A stretch of DNA of 64,000 nt from Pseudomonas sp. VD-NE ins (GCF_031882575.1 NZ_CP134772.1:6545001-6609000); one strand, 5' to 3'; shown: positions 24,287 to 33,871, counted from the stretch's first letter. Numbers and translations: made by a program. Notes: a model not told the origin generated them from the letters alone.

Positions 24287-24694
24287 GTGGAAGAAATCAT
24301 CGAACAACTGCGTGAAGCCAACGAACCCGTGCCGGTTCCTTTGGAATTGCCTGACGAAGATCTGCTGGTCGAAATCGAAGAACAGCTGTTCATCGACATC
24401 CCGTTTGTCTTCAGAGAATTTTTGCTGACCGTCAGCGATGTGGTGTACGGCAGCCTCGAACCGGTGACTGTTACCGACCCACAATCCCACACCTACTTGC
24501 CGGATGTTGCCGCCAACGCCTGGGATGCCGGTGTTGATCGCAGCCTGATTCCAATCTGTCAGGACGGCGACGACTACTACTGTGTCGAAGAGGATGGCAC
24601 GGTGGTGCTGTGGCAGGCCGAAGAAGAGTTGATTGCCGAGGAAACCTGGGAATCGGTGTGGCACTGGGCACGGGACGTCTGGCTGGAAAGCTGA
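24287..24694 (+). CDS. SMI1/KNR4-family protein
   Basis: A 135-residue acidic, soluble protein. The pattern LPDEDLLVEIEEQLFIDIPFVFREFLLTVSDVVYG, then LIPICQDGDDYYCVEEDGTVVLWQ, matches the SMI1/KNR4 (SUKH) fold. SUKH proteins include many toxin-immunity proteins, but no toxin gene is adjacent, and this one appears as a stand-alone gene. Its 3' end approaches the antiporter gene tail to tail. Confidence 0.8.
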   Translation: MEEIIEQLREANEPVPVPLELPDEDLLVEIEEQLFIDIPFVFREFLLTVSDVVYGSLEPVTVTDPQSHTYLPDVAANAWDAGVDRSLIPICQDGDDYYCVEEDGTVVLWQAEEELIAEETWESVWHWARDVWLES

Positions 24695-24715
24695 TCGGCC
24701 AGCCGCCCCGGCAGG

Positions 24716-26479
24716 TCAATGTCCCGACGACTCCTTGTGGTTGTCGAGGGTTTCCAGCAGCGCCACCTGCATCCGCGTGTGCACGCGGATGAACCAGCGC
24801 CAGAGCAGCGCCGCCACGGCGGCTGCAACCACGGCGATCAGCACCAGCAACTTGTTGGTCGGCAGAATACTGGCCGACAAGGCTGCCAACAGCAGGAAAA
24901 TCACCAGCAGCGAGAGAATCGGGATCACTTCGGAGATCACTCGACGCACTCGCTGCGTGTGACGCCCGGCCATCTCCGGCTTCACGCCCATCTCCGCCAG
25001 CAGCATCGACAACGCCTTGAGCTTGCGATAAGCGGCGATCAAAAACGGCAACGACACCAGCAGCGCCCCGCCCCAGATCAACGCCTTCTGCCAGCTCGGA
25101 TCGCTGATCCAGTCCTGTAGCCAAGCCGAGAGGCGCGCAGCGAAAAATGCCCCGCTAAAGAAGATCGCAATCACCAACGCCAGATTGACCCCGACCTGTA
25201 GCAGGATCTTGCGGATGATCGACGCCAGCATCGCGCCCTCGCCTTGCGGCTGGATACTGCGCAGCCATTCACCATACATGCCCAACACACGCCCCAGAGG
25301 CTTGGGCACAGCGCCAGACAGCTTGATCGACAGCGGATCGGCCGCGCGAATCAGATAAGGCGTCAGCAGCGTCGTAATCACCGACACGGCCACAGCGACC
25401 GGATAAAGGAAGTTGCTGGTGACCTGCAAGGTCATGCCGAGCGCGGCGATAATGAAGGAAAATTCGCCAATCTGTGACAGCCCCATCCCCACGCGCAGTG
25501 AGGTGCGTCCGTCATTGCCGGCGATAAACGCCCCAAGGCCGCAGGACAACATCTTGCCGAGCACAACGGCTACGGTGATCACCGCAATCGGCCACGCATA
25601 TTCGAGCAGAATCATCGGGTCGAGCATCAGGCCAATAGCGACAAAGAAGATCGCACTGAACAGGTCGCGGACCGGCTCGATCAACCGCTCGATTTTCAGC
25701 AACTGGCGCGACTCGGCCATGATCGCGCCGATCAGGAAGGCGCCGAGCACCATGCTGTATTCGAGTTTGACCACCAGCAGGCAGAAGCCGAAACACAGGC
25801 CGAGCACGGTGATCAGCAGCATCTCGTTGCTTTCGAATTTGGCCACATAGGCCAGCAGACGCGGCACCAGCAAAATACCGATGACCAGCGCGACGATCAT
25901 GAACAGCGACAGCTTGCCGACCGTGGAAAACACTTCACCGGAGCTGACGGTGCCGCTCACTGCGATGCTCGACAGTAGCGCGATGATGCCAATGCCGAGA
26001 ATGTCTTCAACGATCAACACGCCGAAGATCAACTGCGCAAAGCGCTCGTTTTTCATCTTCAGATCGTTGAGCGCCTTGACGATGATGGTGGTCGAGGAGA
26101 TCGCCAGAATCGCGCCGAGGAACAGCGAGTCCATGGTGTTCCAGTCGAACCAGCGGCCGATTTCGTAGCCGATCCAGATCATCAGGACGATCTCGAGGAA
26201 CGCCGCAATAAACGCCGTGGCACCGACCTTGAACAACTTGCGCAGGCTGAACTCCAGCCCGAGACAGAACATCAGGAAAATCACCCCAAGCTCGGCGAGG
26301 GTCTTGATGGTTTCTTCGTCGTGGATCAGGCCGAACGGCGGGGTGTGCGGGCCGATGATGAAGCCGGCGACGATGTAGCCGAGCACCACCGGTTGTTTGA
26401 GGCGATGAAACAACACGGTCACCACACCTGCGACCAACATGATCACTGCCAGATCCTGAATAAAACTGATGGCATGCAT
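24716..26479 (-). CDS. CPA2 monovalent cation:H+ antiporter (Kef-type), no KTN domain
   Basis: A 587-residue membrane protein. The first 390 or so residues form a Na+/H+ exchanger domain (VVLGYIVAGFIIGPHTPPFGLI, LAELGVIFLMFCLGLEFS, AISSTTIIVKAL, VGMGLSQIGEFSFIIAALG). Kef proteins normally continue with a nucleotide-binding KTN domain; here the C-terminus instead has three or four further hydrophobic segments and ends DNHKESSGH. This resembles the YbaL/Kef-like antiporters with extended membrane domains. Likely moves K+ or Na+ against protons. Confidence 0.88.
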   Translation of the reverse strand: MHAISFIQDLAVIMLVAGVVTVLFHRLKQPVVLGYIVAGFIIGPHTPPFGLIHDEETIKTLAELGVIFLMFCLGLEFSLRKLFKVGATAFIAAFLEIVLMIWIGYEIGRWFDWNTMDSLFLGAILAISSTTIIVKALNDLKMKNERFAQLIFGVLIVEDILGIGIIALLSSIAVSGTVSSGEVFSTVGKLSLFMIVALVIGILLVPRLLAYVAKFESNEMLLITVLGLCFGFCLLVVKLEYSMVLGAFLIGAIMAESRQLLKIERLIEPVRDLFSAIFFVAIGLMLDPMILLEYAWPIAVITVAVVLGKMLSCGLGAFIAGNDGRTSLRVGMGLSQIGEFSFIIAALGMTLQVTSNFLYPVAVAVSVITTLLTPYLIRAADPLSIKLSGAVPKPLGRVLGMYGEWLRSIQPQGEGAMLASIIRKILLQVGVNLALVIAIFFSGAFFAARLSAWLQDWISDPSWQKALIWGGALLVSLPFLIAAYRKLKALSMLLAEMGVKPEMAGRHTQRVRRVISEVIPILSLLVIFLLLAALSASILPTNKLLVLIAVVAAAVAALLWRWFIRVHTRMQVALLETLDNHKESSGH

Positions 26480-26707
26480 GGCGTGGGCTCCTTGAATGAC
26501 GAGGCTCGCCGGCAGACGTCAGAAAGGTCTGGGAGAGCGAAGTAAAAATCCGCTTTTCGTGTGGGAATTGCCCTTGGAAGAGGCTTTTGCAGGTTAACAC
26601 CGCGACTTGCGGCTGGAAGGCGGTGCAATATATGGAAACAGATCGATCCCGGCGTGACGGCGGCCCCTCGCCCGGCGTCCCGATAACGGTGCTTTAGAAA
26701 AGCGACC

Positions 26708-26727
26708 AGGCACCCGCAGAGGTGCCT
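26708..26727 (+). other. Stem-loop in the leader of the thioesterase gene
   Basis: AGGCACC-CGCAGA-GGTGCCT forms a 7-bp stem and 6-base loop ending 31 bp before the thioesterase ATG, with no T-run after it. It may be a leader structure or the end of a short upstream RNA. The rest of 26480-26758 shows no gene. Confidence 0.4.
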
Positions 26728-26758
26728 CCAGAAACCAGCCTTGATCCGTGAGAACGTT

Positions 26759-27241
26759 ATGGAACCCGGAAACGCCCAGCTGTCGATGACGGTACTGATG
26801 ACCCCCGACATGGCCAACTTCTCTGGCAATGTCCACGGCGGCACCCTGCTCAAATACCTCGACGAAGTGGCCTACGCCTGCGCGAGCCGTTATGCCGGCC
26901 GCTACGTGGTGACCCTGTCGGTGGATCAGGTGATTTTCCGCGAGCCGATTCATGTCGGCGAACTGGTGACCTTCCTCGCCTCGGTCAACTACACCGGCAA
27001 TACCTCGATGGAAGTCGGCATCAAAGTGGTGACCGAGAACATCCGCGAGCGCTCGGTGCGCCACACCAACAGCTGCTTCTTCACCATGGTCGCGGTGGAT
27101 GACCAGCGCAAGCCGGCCGCCGTGCCGCCACTGCAACCGCAGAACAGTGAAGACAAGCGTCGTTATATGCAGGCGCAGCAGCGTCGGCAGATTCGTCAGG
27201 AGCTGGAGAAGCGCTATCAGGAGATCAAGGGCGACGCCTGA
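26759..27241 (+). CDS. Acyl-CoA thioesterase, hotdog fold (YciA/BFIT-like)
   Basis: A 160-residue hotdog-fold thioesterase. Core motif NFSGNVHGGTLLKYLDEVAYACASRYAGRYVVTLSVDQVIF contains the family Asn and Asp catalytic positions, followed by FREPIHVGELVTFLASVNYTGNTSMEVG. It hydrolyses acyl-CoA; chain preference cannot be read. The C-terminus is a charged helix (QAQQRRQIRQELEKRYQEI). ATG 26759 is chosen over TTG 26741. Confidence 0.9.
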   Translation: MEPGNAQLSMTVLMTPDMANFSGNVHGGTLLKYLDEVAYACASRYAGRYVVTLSVDQVIFREPIHVGELVTFLASVNYTGNTSMEVGIKVVTENIRERSVRHTNSCFFTMVAVDDQRKPAAVPPLQPQNSEDKRRYMQAQQRRQIRQELEKRYQEIKGDA

Positions 27242-27251
27242 GATCAAAAGC

Positions 27252-27329
27252 AAAAGATCGCAGCCTTCGGCAGCTCCTACAGGGTTTTGCATTCCCCTGT
27301 CGGAGCTGCCGCAGGCTGCGATCTTTTTT
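27252..27329. repeat. REP doublet (REPIN)
   Basis: Opposed REP arms at 27252-27282 and 27297-27329 between convergent thioesterase and pdxY. The right arm has a single change (gtcggag) and ends in a T-run. Confidence 0.88.
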
Positions 27330-27343
27330 GAACGATAACGCGA

Positions 27344-28216
27344 TTACAAACTGATCGCCGTCGCCTCAAACTTCACCCGCGGATGTGCAATCCGATCCTG
27401 CGCCCGCACCAGCTGCAACTCATAACTGGCGCACGCCTGAGTCTCCAGCAGCACTTCATGCACCGCCGCCGCCGTGAATTCGAACGCCGCCACCAGACTG
27501 TCGCCCAACAGTACCCGCGCCAGGAACAGGCCGGACGTCAGATCGCCAACGCCCACCGGCTGACGCGGAAACGCCAGCAGCGGGCGGCGCAGATGCCAGC
27601 TGCCTTCGGCCGTTACCAGTAGCATTTCAAAGCCATCGGCCGGTTTGCCCGGATAATCCAGATGCTTGACCAGCACCGCTTTCGGCCCACGCGCCAGCAG
27701 CGCCCGCGCCATCGCCAGGCAATCGAACAGCGACTGCGGCTTGCGCCCGGAGAAGCTGTCCAGCTCCAACTGGTTCGGACACATGATGTCCGCCACGGCC
27801 GCCGCCTCTTCCAGCAGGAAGTCGCTGACCTCGGTCGGCACACTGCAGCCCTTCTCTGGATGGCCCATCACCGGATCACACAGATACAGCGCCTTCGGAT
27901 TGACCGATTTGATGCGCTCGACACCGCTAAGAATCGCCCGGCCCTGCGCCGCGCTGCCGAGGTAACCGGACAGTACTGCGTCGCAGTTGCCCAGCTCGCC
28001 AATGGCCGCGATGCCTTCGACCAGCTCGGGAATCTGCTGCGGCGCCAGCACTTCGCCGGCCCACTGGCCGTACTGGGTGTGGTTGGAAAACTGCACCGTA
28101 TTGAGCGGCCAGACATTGACCCCGACCCGCTGCATCGGAAAAACCGCGGCGCTGTTGCCGGCGTGGCCGAACACCACGTGGGACTGAATGGCGAGCAGAT
28201 GAGGCGTACGTTTCAT
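27344..28216 (-). CDS. pdxY: Pyridoxal kinase
   Basis: A 290-residue PfkB-like kinase of the PdxK/PdxY group. Motifs: [44 protein letters not shown] at the N-terminus, [13 protein letters not shown] in the middle, and the catalytic anion hole [16 protein letters not shown] near residue 220. It phosphorylates pyridoxal to PLP in the salvage pathway. ATG 28216 fits the expected 288-290 residues and has ACGGAA about 8 nt upstream; the frame also offers ATG 28225. Confidence 0.94.
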   Translation of the reverse strand: MKRTPHLLAIQSHVVFGHAGNSAAVFPMQRVGVNVWPLNTVQFSNHTQYGQWAGEVLAPQQIPELVEGIAAIGELGNCDAVLSGYLGSAAQGRAILSGVERIKSVNPKALYLCDPVMGHPEKGCSVPTEVSDFLLEEAAAVADIMCPNQLELDSFSGRKPQSLFDCLAMARALLARGPKAVLVKHLDYPGKPADGFEMLLVTAEGSWHLRRPLLAFPRQPVGVGDLTSGLFLARVLLGDSLVAAFEFTAAAVHEVLLETQACASYELQLVRAQDRIAHPRVKFEATAISL

Positions 28217-28327
28217 TCGGGTCATTCCGTAAAACGATTGAAATTCAAGCCGCGCAGTATGCGACGAAACGCAGCCTGTACGACAGACCGGCGACGCAGT
28301 TAAGCTGACGCTATCTTTTGGAGTTCG

Positions 28328-28747
28328 ATGTTGATGCTGACCCTGGAAAACATCTTCGTGCTGATACTGTTTGCCGCTGCTGGCGCCTGGCTGTGGCACA
28401 ACCACGGCTTGCGCGAACGCGCGCTGGAGCGGGTCAAGCAGCATTGCCTGAACGTGCGGGTCGAGCTACTCGACGGCAACGTTGCATTAAAGAAGATCGG
28501 TTTCATCAAGGACGCCAACGGTCGCCGACGACTGGCGCGGGTGTACAACTTCGAATTCACCGTGACCGGCGAAACCCGGCATAACGGCACCATTACCCAG
28601 TTTGGCGCACACAGCGCGCAAATCGAACTGGCGCCCTACCCGGCACCGTACGACGACACGCCACCGGTGGTTGAAGTGCACAAGCCCCGGGCGGAAGTGA
28701 TCGAGTTGAGCCAGTGGCGGCAGGAACATACGAAGTGGAAGCCTTAA
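28328..28747 (+). CDS. DUF3301-type membrane-anchored protein
   Basis: A 139-residue protein with one N-terminal membrane helix ([21 protein letters not shown]) and a soluble domain ([39 protein letters not shown]). This pattern fits DUF3301 proteins, whose function is unknown. GGAG lies 6 nt before the ATG at 28328. Divergent from pdxY. Confidence 0.75.
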   Translation: MLMLTLENIFVLILFAAAGAWLWHNHGLRERALERVKQHCLNVRVELLDGNVALKKIGFIKDANGRRRLARVYNFEFTVTGETRHNGTITQFGAHSAQIELAPYPAPYDDTPPVVEVHKPRAEVIELSQWRQEHTKWKP

Positions 28748-28827
28748 AGATCAAAAGATCGCAGCCTTCGGCAGCTCCTACAGGGAACCGCATGTAGGAG
28801 CTGCCGAAGGCTGCGATCTTTTGATCT
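28748..28827. repeat. REP doublet (REPIN)
   Basis: Opposed REP arms at 28748-28783 and 28793-28827, with only 9 bp between them, at a convergent gene junction. Confidence 0.88.
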
Positions 28828-29791
28828 AACTGTCCCGACACCCCGACAAACCCTGCTGCAGCTTTTCAATGTTTTGCGGATCGACGAAGATCAGCTCGAT
28901 TCGCGAATCTTTTCGCCATTCGCTGGCTTGCCAGATCAGTTCGGCATTATTCAAAGCGTTCGCGGACACCCAGCCCTCCGAGCTATGGATAACCAGTTTC
29001 GCCCGCTGCCAATTGAGGCTGGCTAGCCAGTCAGCCATGCGCCGCTTGTCGAACGTCTGCCCCGGATGCCAGCGCCAACCAATACTCCAGCCCCCCTCCT
29101 GCGCCTGACTCAGGCAAATCGGCAGCGTCGGATCAGTCCAGACGGCCGGCATTTGTCCTGATCCCTTGGGTACGGCCAGGTTATCCACACCGTTGACTGC
29201 TTTTGCGGTCAGACCCGGCAGTTCGCTCAGGCTCAATCGCGCCTCTCGAGTCCAGACCAACGGCACTGCCGGCAACTGGCTGGCAATTTTTTCCCTGGCC
29301 CTGTCATCAAGGTTTTCAGCCTTGTTCAACAACAGCAGACCAGCGGTTTCCAAGGCTTCCTGTTGCGCTGCCGGCAAGGTTTTCCCCGCTTCAAGCGCCT
29401 GAGCATCCAGCACCAGCACACACGGTTGCACCGCCAGCACACCCCGCCACGGCGCCTCATGTAACTGTTCAATCAGCTGCGCCGGATGCCCCAGCCCGGA
29501 GGGTTCGATGAACAATCGATCCGGCTTCGCCTTGCGCAACAACCGCCCAAGACCAATCTGAAAAGGCGCGCCATTGACGCAACACAGGCAGCCGCCGGCC
29601 ACTTCGCCCAGTGCGATACCATCGGCGTCACTCGTCAGCAGTGCGGCATCGAGACCGACCTGACCGAACTCGTTGATCAGCACCGCCCAACGCTCACCTT
29701 CCGGCCGCTGGGCCATGAGCTGGCGGATCAGGCTGGTCTTGCCGGCGCCCAAAGGGCCAGCAATGACATGGGTAGGAATGTTCTGCAACAT
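28826..29791 (-). CDS. CobW/COG0523 GTPase (metal chaperone family)
   Basis: A 321-residue G3E GTPase. Walker A GPLGAGKTS (12-20), Walker-B-like LINEFGQVGLD, the metal-binding GCLCC (C68, C70, C71), and NKAENL guanine specificity motif. COG0523 proteins deliver or allocate metals (Zn, Co, Fe). Close to a second COG0523 gene (zigA), but without a Zur-type box of its own, so it may be an independent member. ATG 29791 is chosen since the G domain begins immediately after. Confidence 0.87.
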   Translation of the reverse strand: MLQNIPTHVIAGPLGAGKTSLIRQLMAQRPEGERWAVLINEFGQVGLDAALLTSDADGIALGEVAGGCLCCVNGAPFQIGLGRLLRKAKPDRLFIEPSGLGHPAQLIEQLHEAPWRGVLAVQPCVLVLDAQALEAGKTLPAAQQEALETAGLLLLNKAENLDDRAREKIASQLPAVPLVWTREARLSLSELPGLTAKAVNGVDNLAVPKGSGQMPAVWTDPTLPICLSQAQEGGWSIGWRWHPGQTFDKRRMADWLASLNWQRAKLVIHSSEGWVSANALNNAELIWQASEWRKDSRIELIFVDPQNIEKLQQGLSGCRDS

Positions 29792-29820
29792 GGCCGGAAG
29801 CTTTCTTGGGAGATTCAAAG

Positions 29821-30177
29821 ATGCGTTGGATGGGATGGTCGTTGCTGTTGACGCTGCTGTCGAGCGAAGCGTGGGCTCAGGCCTGCGTGGTGCACAGTCA
29901 AGGTGAGCGGCTCGACGTCAAAGTCTGTCAGCAGAACCGCAATATTCCTGAAAAACTGTTCAACGACGGCTTCTGTCAGCCAACGCTGGCCGGGCAAAAA
30001 GTCGAGGTGCAATACGTCGATCAATGCCCGAGCGGTGCGTTTGGCGTGTGCAGCAACGCGCAAGTCGCCAATATGCCTTATCGCCAGGATATCCACTATT
30101 ACGGCGTCGCCACGGATGCCGCGTATCTGAAGCCGTACTGCGAAGGCCAGAGTCAGGGTTCGTGGCTCCAGCGTTGA
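29821..30177 (+). CDS. Small periplasmic protein with conserved cysteines
   Basis: A 118-residue exported protein. Signal peptide MRWMGWSLLLTLLSSEAWA is followed by a domain with seven or so cysteines (QACVVH, KVCQQN, GFCQP, QCPSGAFGVCSN, KPYCEG), probably disulfide-bonded in the periplasm. I do not recognise the fold. GGGAGA lies 8 nt before the ATG. It sits in a zinc-homeostasis neighbourhood between a CobW GTPase and the zigA operon, divergent from the former. Confidence 0.75.
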   Translation: MRWMGWSLLLTLLSSEAWAQACVVHSQGERLDVKVCQQNRNIPEKLFNDGFCQPTLAGQKVEVQYVDQCPSGAFGVCSNAQVANMPYRQDIHYYGVATDAAYLKPYCEGQSQGSWLQR

Positions 30178-30181
30178 GGCA

Positions 30182-30826
30182 TTAGCCAAGCCAGTCGAGA
30201 GTCAGGATCAAACGGCGCTGGTCGGCGGCAGGTTGCGGCGAGCGGTGAATCAGGCCGAAGCCTTCATTGCCATGCCATTTCTCGCCTTTCAACAGCGCCA
30301 CGTCGCCGCTGTCGAGTTGCTGGATTTGCACGTGGGGCTCGGCGTTGGCCTGCCCCAGTTGACTGCGATCCATCGCACCTTCCTTGAGCCATTGGCTGCC
30401 AACGCCCGCATAAGTCGTGATCAGGCGCACCGGGACGTGATCGACATGGAAGCGTGGACACATGGCTTTATCGAGCACCCGCAGGCGCACACCTACCCGC
30501 TTTGCTCCCAGTAAGCAGACGAACGCGCTGACCAGCCATTTCAGGTCGGCGATAAAGCCCTCGTAGCCTTCCAGATCACGGAAGCCTGAAGCCACACCGG
30601 TGAGATCTGGCTCGGCGTCCTCATCCGGCAACTCGAGGCACAACGAGTCCGCCAAGGGTTCATTGAGCGACAGCAGCAGGTGGGCGAAATCGCTGATGTG
30701 CAACGGCAGTTGGCGTTGCCAGACGGCGAGGTTGGTGTCGTCTTCGAGGATTCGCGTCAACGCCTTCGGTGTCGGACCTTGATGCTGATGGCGCGTACGG
30801 TTCTGCAGCAGCTTTAGCGCGAGCAT
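30182..30826 (-). CDS. DUF1826 protein, zigA operon
   Basis: A 214-residue soluble protein. FHVDHVPVRLITTYAGVGSQWL and GDVALLKGEKWHG are characteristic of DUF1826. From memory, DUF1826 genes accompany COG0523 genes in Zur regulons. The start ATG overlaps the zigA stop (TGATG), so it is translationally coupled. The His/Asp pattern (H-V-D-H) suggests a cupin-like or metal-binding site, but this is not established. Confidence 0.85.
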   Translation of the reverse strand: MLALKLLQNRTRHQHQGPTPKALTRILEDDTNLAVWQRQLPLHISDFAHLLLSLNEPLADSLCLELPDEDAEPDLTGVASGFRDLEGYEGFIADLKWLVSAFVCLLGAKRVGVRLRVLDKAMCPRFHVDHVPVRLITTYAGVGSQWLKEGAMDRSQLGQANAEPHVQIQQLDSGDVALLKGEKWHGNEGFGLIHRSPQPAADQRRLILTLDWLG

Positions 30827-32031
30827 CAGGCAGCCTCCTCGTGCCAAGGGCCGAACGGGTCTGGCAACAATCGCCAGCCTTTGACACCGAGCGCCATTTC
30901 TTCATCGGTGAGCAGGCAGGCATCCAACTCGGCTGAGAGCTGCAGGAAATCGATGTTCTGACCAATAAACACCAGTTCCTGGCGGCAGTCTCCTACGCTC
31001 GGCGTCCAGTTTTCCATGATGGCGGCGGTGCTTTCCTGATCTTGTGGCCACTGCTCCTTTGGCACGAAACGCCACCAGCGCCCGGCAAAACCGTGGCGCA
31101 TCAAACCACCGGCCTGCGACCAACTACCAGCGTCAGTGGGTTTGCTCGCGAGCCAGAAGAAGCCTTTGGAGCGCAGCAACTTACCGTTCAGCCAAGGACG
31201 GTCGATAAAGCTGAAGAAGCGTTGCGGGTGAAAGGGCCGACGGGCGCGATAGGCTGTGGAGGCGATACCGTACTCGTCGGTTTCCGGCACGTGCTCACCG
31301 CGTAACTCCTGAAGCCAACCGGGCGCCTGCGCGGCTTTTTCGAAATCGAAACGCCCGGTATTGAGGATTTTTTCCAACGGCACCTCACCCATCACCATCG
31401 GGATGATTTCCGCTTGGGCATTGAGACGCTGGAGGATGGCGATCAATTCCTCACGCTCGTGCTGGCTGATCAAGTCGATCTTGCTGATCAATAACACGTC
31501 GGCGAACTCGATTTGTTCGATCAACAGATCGGTGATGGAGCGTTCGTCTTCTTCGCCAAGGATCTCGCCACGGGAGGCGAGGCTTTCCGCCGCTTGGTAG
31601 TCCAGCAGGAAATTTACCCCGTCGACTACAGTGACCATGGTGTCGAGCCGGGCGATGTCGGAGAGGCTTTGGCCGTGTTCATCGCGGAAGGTAAACGTCT
31701 CTGCCACGGGCAATGGCTCGGAAATCCCGGTGGATTCGATCAGCAGATAATCGAAGCGATCTTCACGGGCCAGCTTGCTCACCTCTTCCAGCAGGTCTTC
31801 GCGTAACGTACAACAGATACAGCCGTTACTCATTTCGACTATTTTTTCTTCTGCACGATTCAGGCTGACATCACGCTGGACTTCGCTGCCATCAATATTG
31901 ATCTCGCTCATATCATTGACGATAACAGCTACGCGCAAACCCTCTCGATTACGTAGTACGTAATTCAAAAGTGTACTTTTTCCAGCGCCAAGAAATCCTG
32001 AAAGTACGGTGACGGGCAACTCCGCTGACAT
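30826..32031 (-). CDS. zigA: Zinc-responsive COG0523 GTPase ZigA
   Basis: A 401-residue G3E-family zinc metallochaperone. Walker [13 protein letters not shown] (11-22), [13 protein letters not shown], and the metal-binding [15 protein letters not shown] with cysteines at 71, 73 and 74. The C-terminal CobW_C domain contains [13 protein letters not shown]. ZigA allocates zinc under starvation. ATG 32031 is chosen for GAAGAGGA upstream and because the family begins [18 protein letters not shown] perfect Zur-type palindrome lies about 130 bp upstream. Confidence 0.93.
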   Translation of the reverse strand: MSAELPVTVLSGFLGAGKSTLLNYVLRNREGLRVAVIVNDMSEINIDGSEVQRDVSLNRAEEKIVEMSNGCICCTLREDLLEEVSKLAREDRFDYLLIESTGISEPLPVAETFTFRDEHGQSLSDIARLDTMVTVVDGVNFLLDYQAAESLASRGEILGEEDERSITDLLIEQIEFADVLLISKIDLISQHEREELIAILQRLNAQAEIIPMVMGEVPLEKILNTGRFDFEKAAQAPGWLQELRGEHVPETDEYGIASTAYRARRPFHPQRFFSFIDRPWLNGKLLRSKGFFWLASKPTDAGSWSQAGGLMRHGFAGRWWRFVPKEQWPQDQESTAAIMENWTPSVGDCRQELVFIGQNIDFLQLSAELDACLLTDEEMALGVKGWRLLPDPFGPWHEEAA

Positions 32032-32162
32032 TGGATAATCCTCTTCAGAAGGCAGGCAATTGGCGCTTTTTGCTGCGCGTGGCGTGTTCGCGCTTCCCAT
32101 GGTGAATCACGTAGAAAACAAACACTTTGAAATTGGCCTGCCCAAGTCTAATTCGAATTAAT

Positions 32163-32175
32163 GTTATAGTATAAC
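32163..32175. promoter_or_regulatory. Zur box (GTTATA-G-TATAAC)
   Basis: A perfect 13-bp palindrome matching the gammaproteobacterial Zur core GTTATANNATAAC, lying between zigA (minus) and the divergent small secreted protein. Zur with zinc would repress one or both. Confidence 0.85.
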
Positions 32176-32254
32176 AACGAGAAGACACCAGCCTTCTCTT
32201 GTCCTGATCGACAAAGAGCAGGAAGCTGTGCCAATCCCGAGCCCGGAAATCACC

Positions 32255-32632
32255 ATGAAAAATGCGCTGAAATGCTCAATGTTGAGCTTTGGGTTATTGC
32301 TGGCCGGCAACGCGAGCGCTCAATTGCCAGCGCTCGCCAGCTGTACACGGAGCGCCAATCTGCTGGCGTGCGTGGACGCCGACGGCAACGCTTATAGCGT
32401 CAGCACCGTAGGCAATACCCTTTATCTGCGGGGTTTTGAAAAGAACGGCCGGCGTTATTGGGCGCAGACCAACAGTCGTTTCGGTCAATTGACGTTCTTC
32501 ACCGGGATCGCCTCTGATGGCGAAGCTTGGGTTGGCTACACTCGACGTGTCGGCTGGACGACCATCAATCGTTTCTCCAGCTCGGGCGGCAGCAGTGCAA
32601 AATTCACCTGCAGCCGCATTATTGGCTGCTAA
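32255..32632 (+). CDS. Small secreted protein downstream of a Zur box
   Basis: A 125-residue exported protein: signal peptide MKNALKCSMLSFGLLLAGNASA, then a beta-rich domain with four cysteines (SCTRSANLLACVD, FTCSRIIGC at the end) and aromatic patches (YLRGFEKNGRRYWAQ). I do not recognise a family. Divergent from zigA across a Zur box, so probably zinc-starvation induced. Starts at 32228 (GTG) and 32255 (ATG) are both possible; 32255 places the signal peptide first. Convergent with the amidase gene, stops overlapping by 4 bp. Confidence 0.75.
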   Translation: MKNALKCSMLSFGLLLAGNASAQLPALASCTRSANLLACVDADGNAYSVSTVGNTLYLRGFEKNGRRYWAQTNSRFGQLTFFTGIASDGEAWVGYTRRVGWTTINRFSSSGGSSAKFTCSRIIGC

Positions 32633-33831
32633 ACCGGCGTGTTTTGTTGGGCTTTCTGCCAGGCAAGATAGCTGTCGACAGGCGGGTTCTTTTCAAAGTA
32701 ACGCTGTAAGCCGTCAAACAAGCCGTTGGCCACAGCCTGCTGATGTCGCGCCGTGACCAGTCGCTGACTGTCGCGTGCGTTGGAAATGAAGCCGGTCTCC
32801 ACCAGAATCGAAGGTACATCTGGCGATTTCAGGACCGCGAATCCTGCCTGTTCCACCCGTTTCTGATGGAGTGTGGTGATGCCGGCCAGACTCCCCAGAA
32901 CCGCGCCTCCCAATTGCAGACTGGCGGCGATCGTAGCGTTCATCGACATGTCGAGAATCACCCCGGCCAGCATCGGATCTTTGTCTTTCAGATTGAGCAG
33001 GCTGGTGGCGCCGAGCAGATCTGCGCCGTTCTCCCGCTGCGCCATGAAACGTGCCGTTGCCGATGTTGCACCGCCCTCCGAAAGACAATAGACCGATGCC
33101 CCGGAAGCGGTCAGACGTGGAGCCGCGTCGGCATGTACTGAGATGAACATGTCAGCCTTATGCTGACGCGCGATCTCCACGCGCTTGCGCAATGGAACAA
33201 AAAAATCGTCATTGCGCACCAGTTTCACATCGAAGCCTTTCTCTTTTTTCAGGCGTTTGGCGAGCAACTGAGCAATGGAAAGCACCACATCCTTTTCTCT
33301 TTCCCCTTTGGCGCCGACTGCGCCGGGATCCTTTCCGCCATGACCTGGGTCGACGACAACAATGATGTCTCGTCTTGGATGTGCCTTCAGCGCAGGTGTT
33401 TCACGTGGAACCATTGGCTTATTTGGTGCGGACTTGGTGCTGACCAAATCGAGAACCAAGCGATGCCCCTGGCCGTCCTGCGGTGCCAAAAGGAAGCTGT
33501 TCAACAGCGTTGGGCTGCTCAGATCCAGAACAATCCGCGTATCACCGTGGCCAAAAGGCCCGGAGCGAATCGAACGAATCACTGTACCGTTCAGCGCCAG
33601 TTGACTGAAATCTGCGCCAACGCTCGCACCGGACACATCAATGATCAGCCGCTCCGGAGCGCTGAGGGTGAAGGTTTTGTAGCGCACCGGCCCACTCAAA
33701 TCAAAGACCAATCGCAGTTTCTCATCAGAACGCCATAGCCGCGCGTTGCGAATCTGCGTGGCCGAAGCACTGAAAGGAAGGGCGAAGGCCGCGCTGGCCA
33801 GAATCAGATTAAGTAGATGACGTCTGTGCAT
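32629..33831 (-). CDS. N-acetylmuramoyl-L-alanine amidase (AmiC/AmiA type)
   Basis: A 400-residue periplasmic zinc amidase. Signal region ending LPFSASA, AMIN domain (about 26-130: RNARLWRSDEKLRLVFDLSGPV), linker, then Amidase_3 with VVVDPGHGGKDPGAVG (H164), KGEREKD (E178), SVHADA (H233) and ILVETGFISN. It cleaves the peptide from glycan during cell separation. It shares a Zur-type box with folE2, so it is probably the zinc-starvation paralogue of the housekeeping amidase, as in P. aeruginosa from memory. Confidence 0.92.
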   Translation of the reverse strand: MHRRHLLNLILASAAFALPFSASATQIRNARLWRSDEKLRLVFDLSGPVRYKTFTLSAPERLIIDVSGASVGADFSQLALNGTVIRSIRSGPFGHGDTRIVLDLSSPTLLNSFLLAPQDGQGHRLVLDLVSTKSAPNKPMVPRETPALKAHPRRDIIVVVDPGHGGKDPGAVGAKGEREKDVVLSIAQLLAKRLKKEKGFDVKLVRNDDFFVPLRKRVEIARQHKADMFISVHADAAPRLTASGASVYCLSEGGATSATARFMAQRENGADLLGATSLLNLKDKDPMLAGVILDMSMNATIAASLQLGGAVLGSLAGITTLHQKRVEQAGFAVLKSPDVPSILVETGFISNARDSQRLVTARHQQAVANGLFDGLQRYFEKNPPVDSYLAWQKAQQNTPV

Positions 33832-33871
33832 ATGAAAGCTCGTTCATGAAAAAGGCATCGTGATTTGAGTT

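Noticed and set aside
16159-28827. Regularly recurring palindromes as a CRISPR-like array
   Set aside because: The copies are kilobases apart in separate gaps with no spacers of uniform size and no cas genes; they are REPINs.
29181-29189. Single TTATCCACA inside the CobW-type gene
   Set aside because: One isolated 9-mer in 64 kb is near chance expectation and has no neighbours, unlike the cluster at 319-421.
28826-29791. Assignment of the CobW-type GTPase to the Zur regulon
   Set aside because: No Zur-type palindrome was found in its upstream region, so only family membership is claimed.
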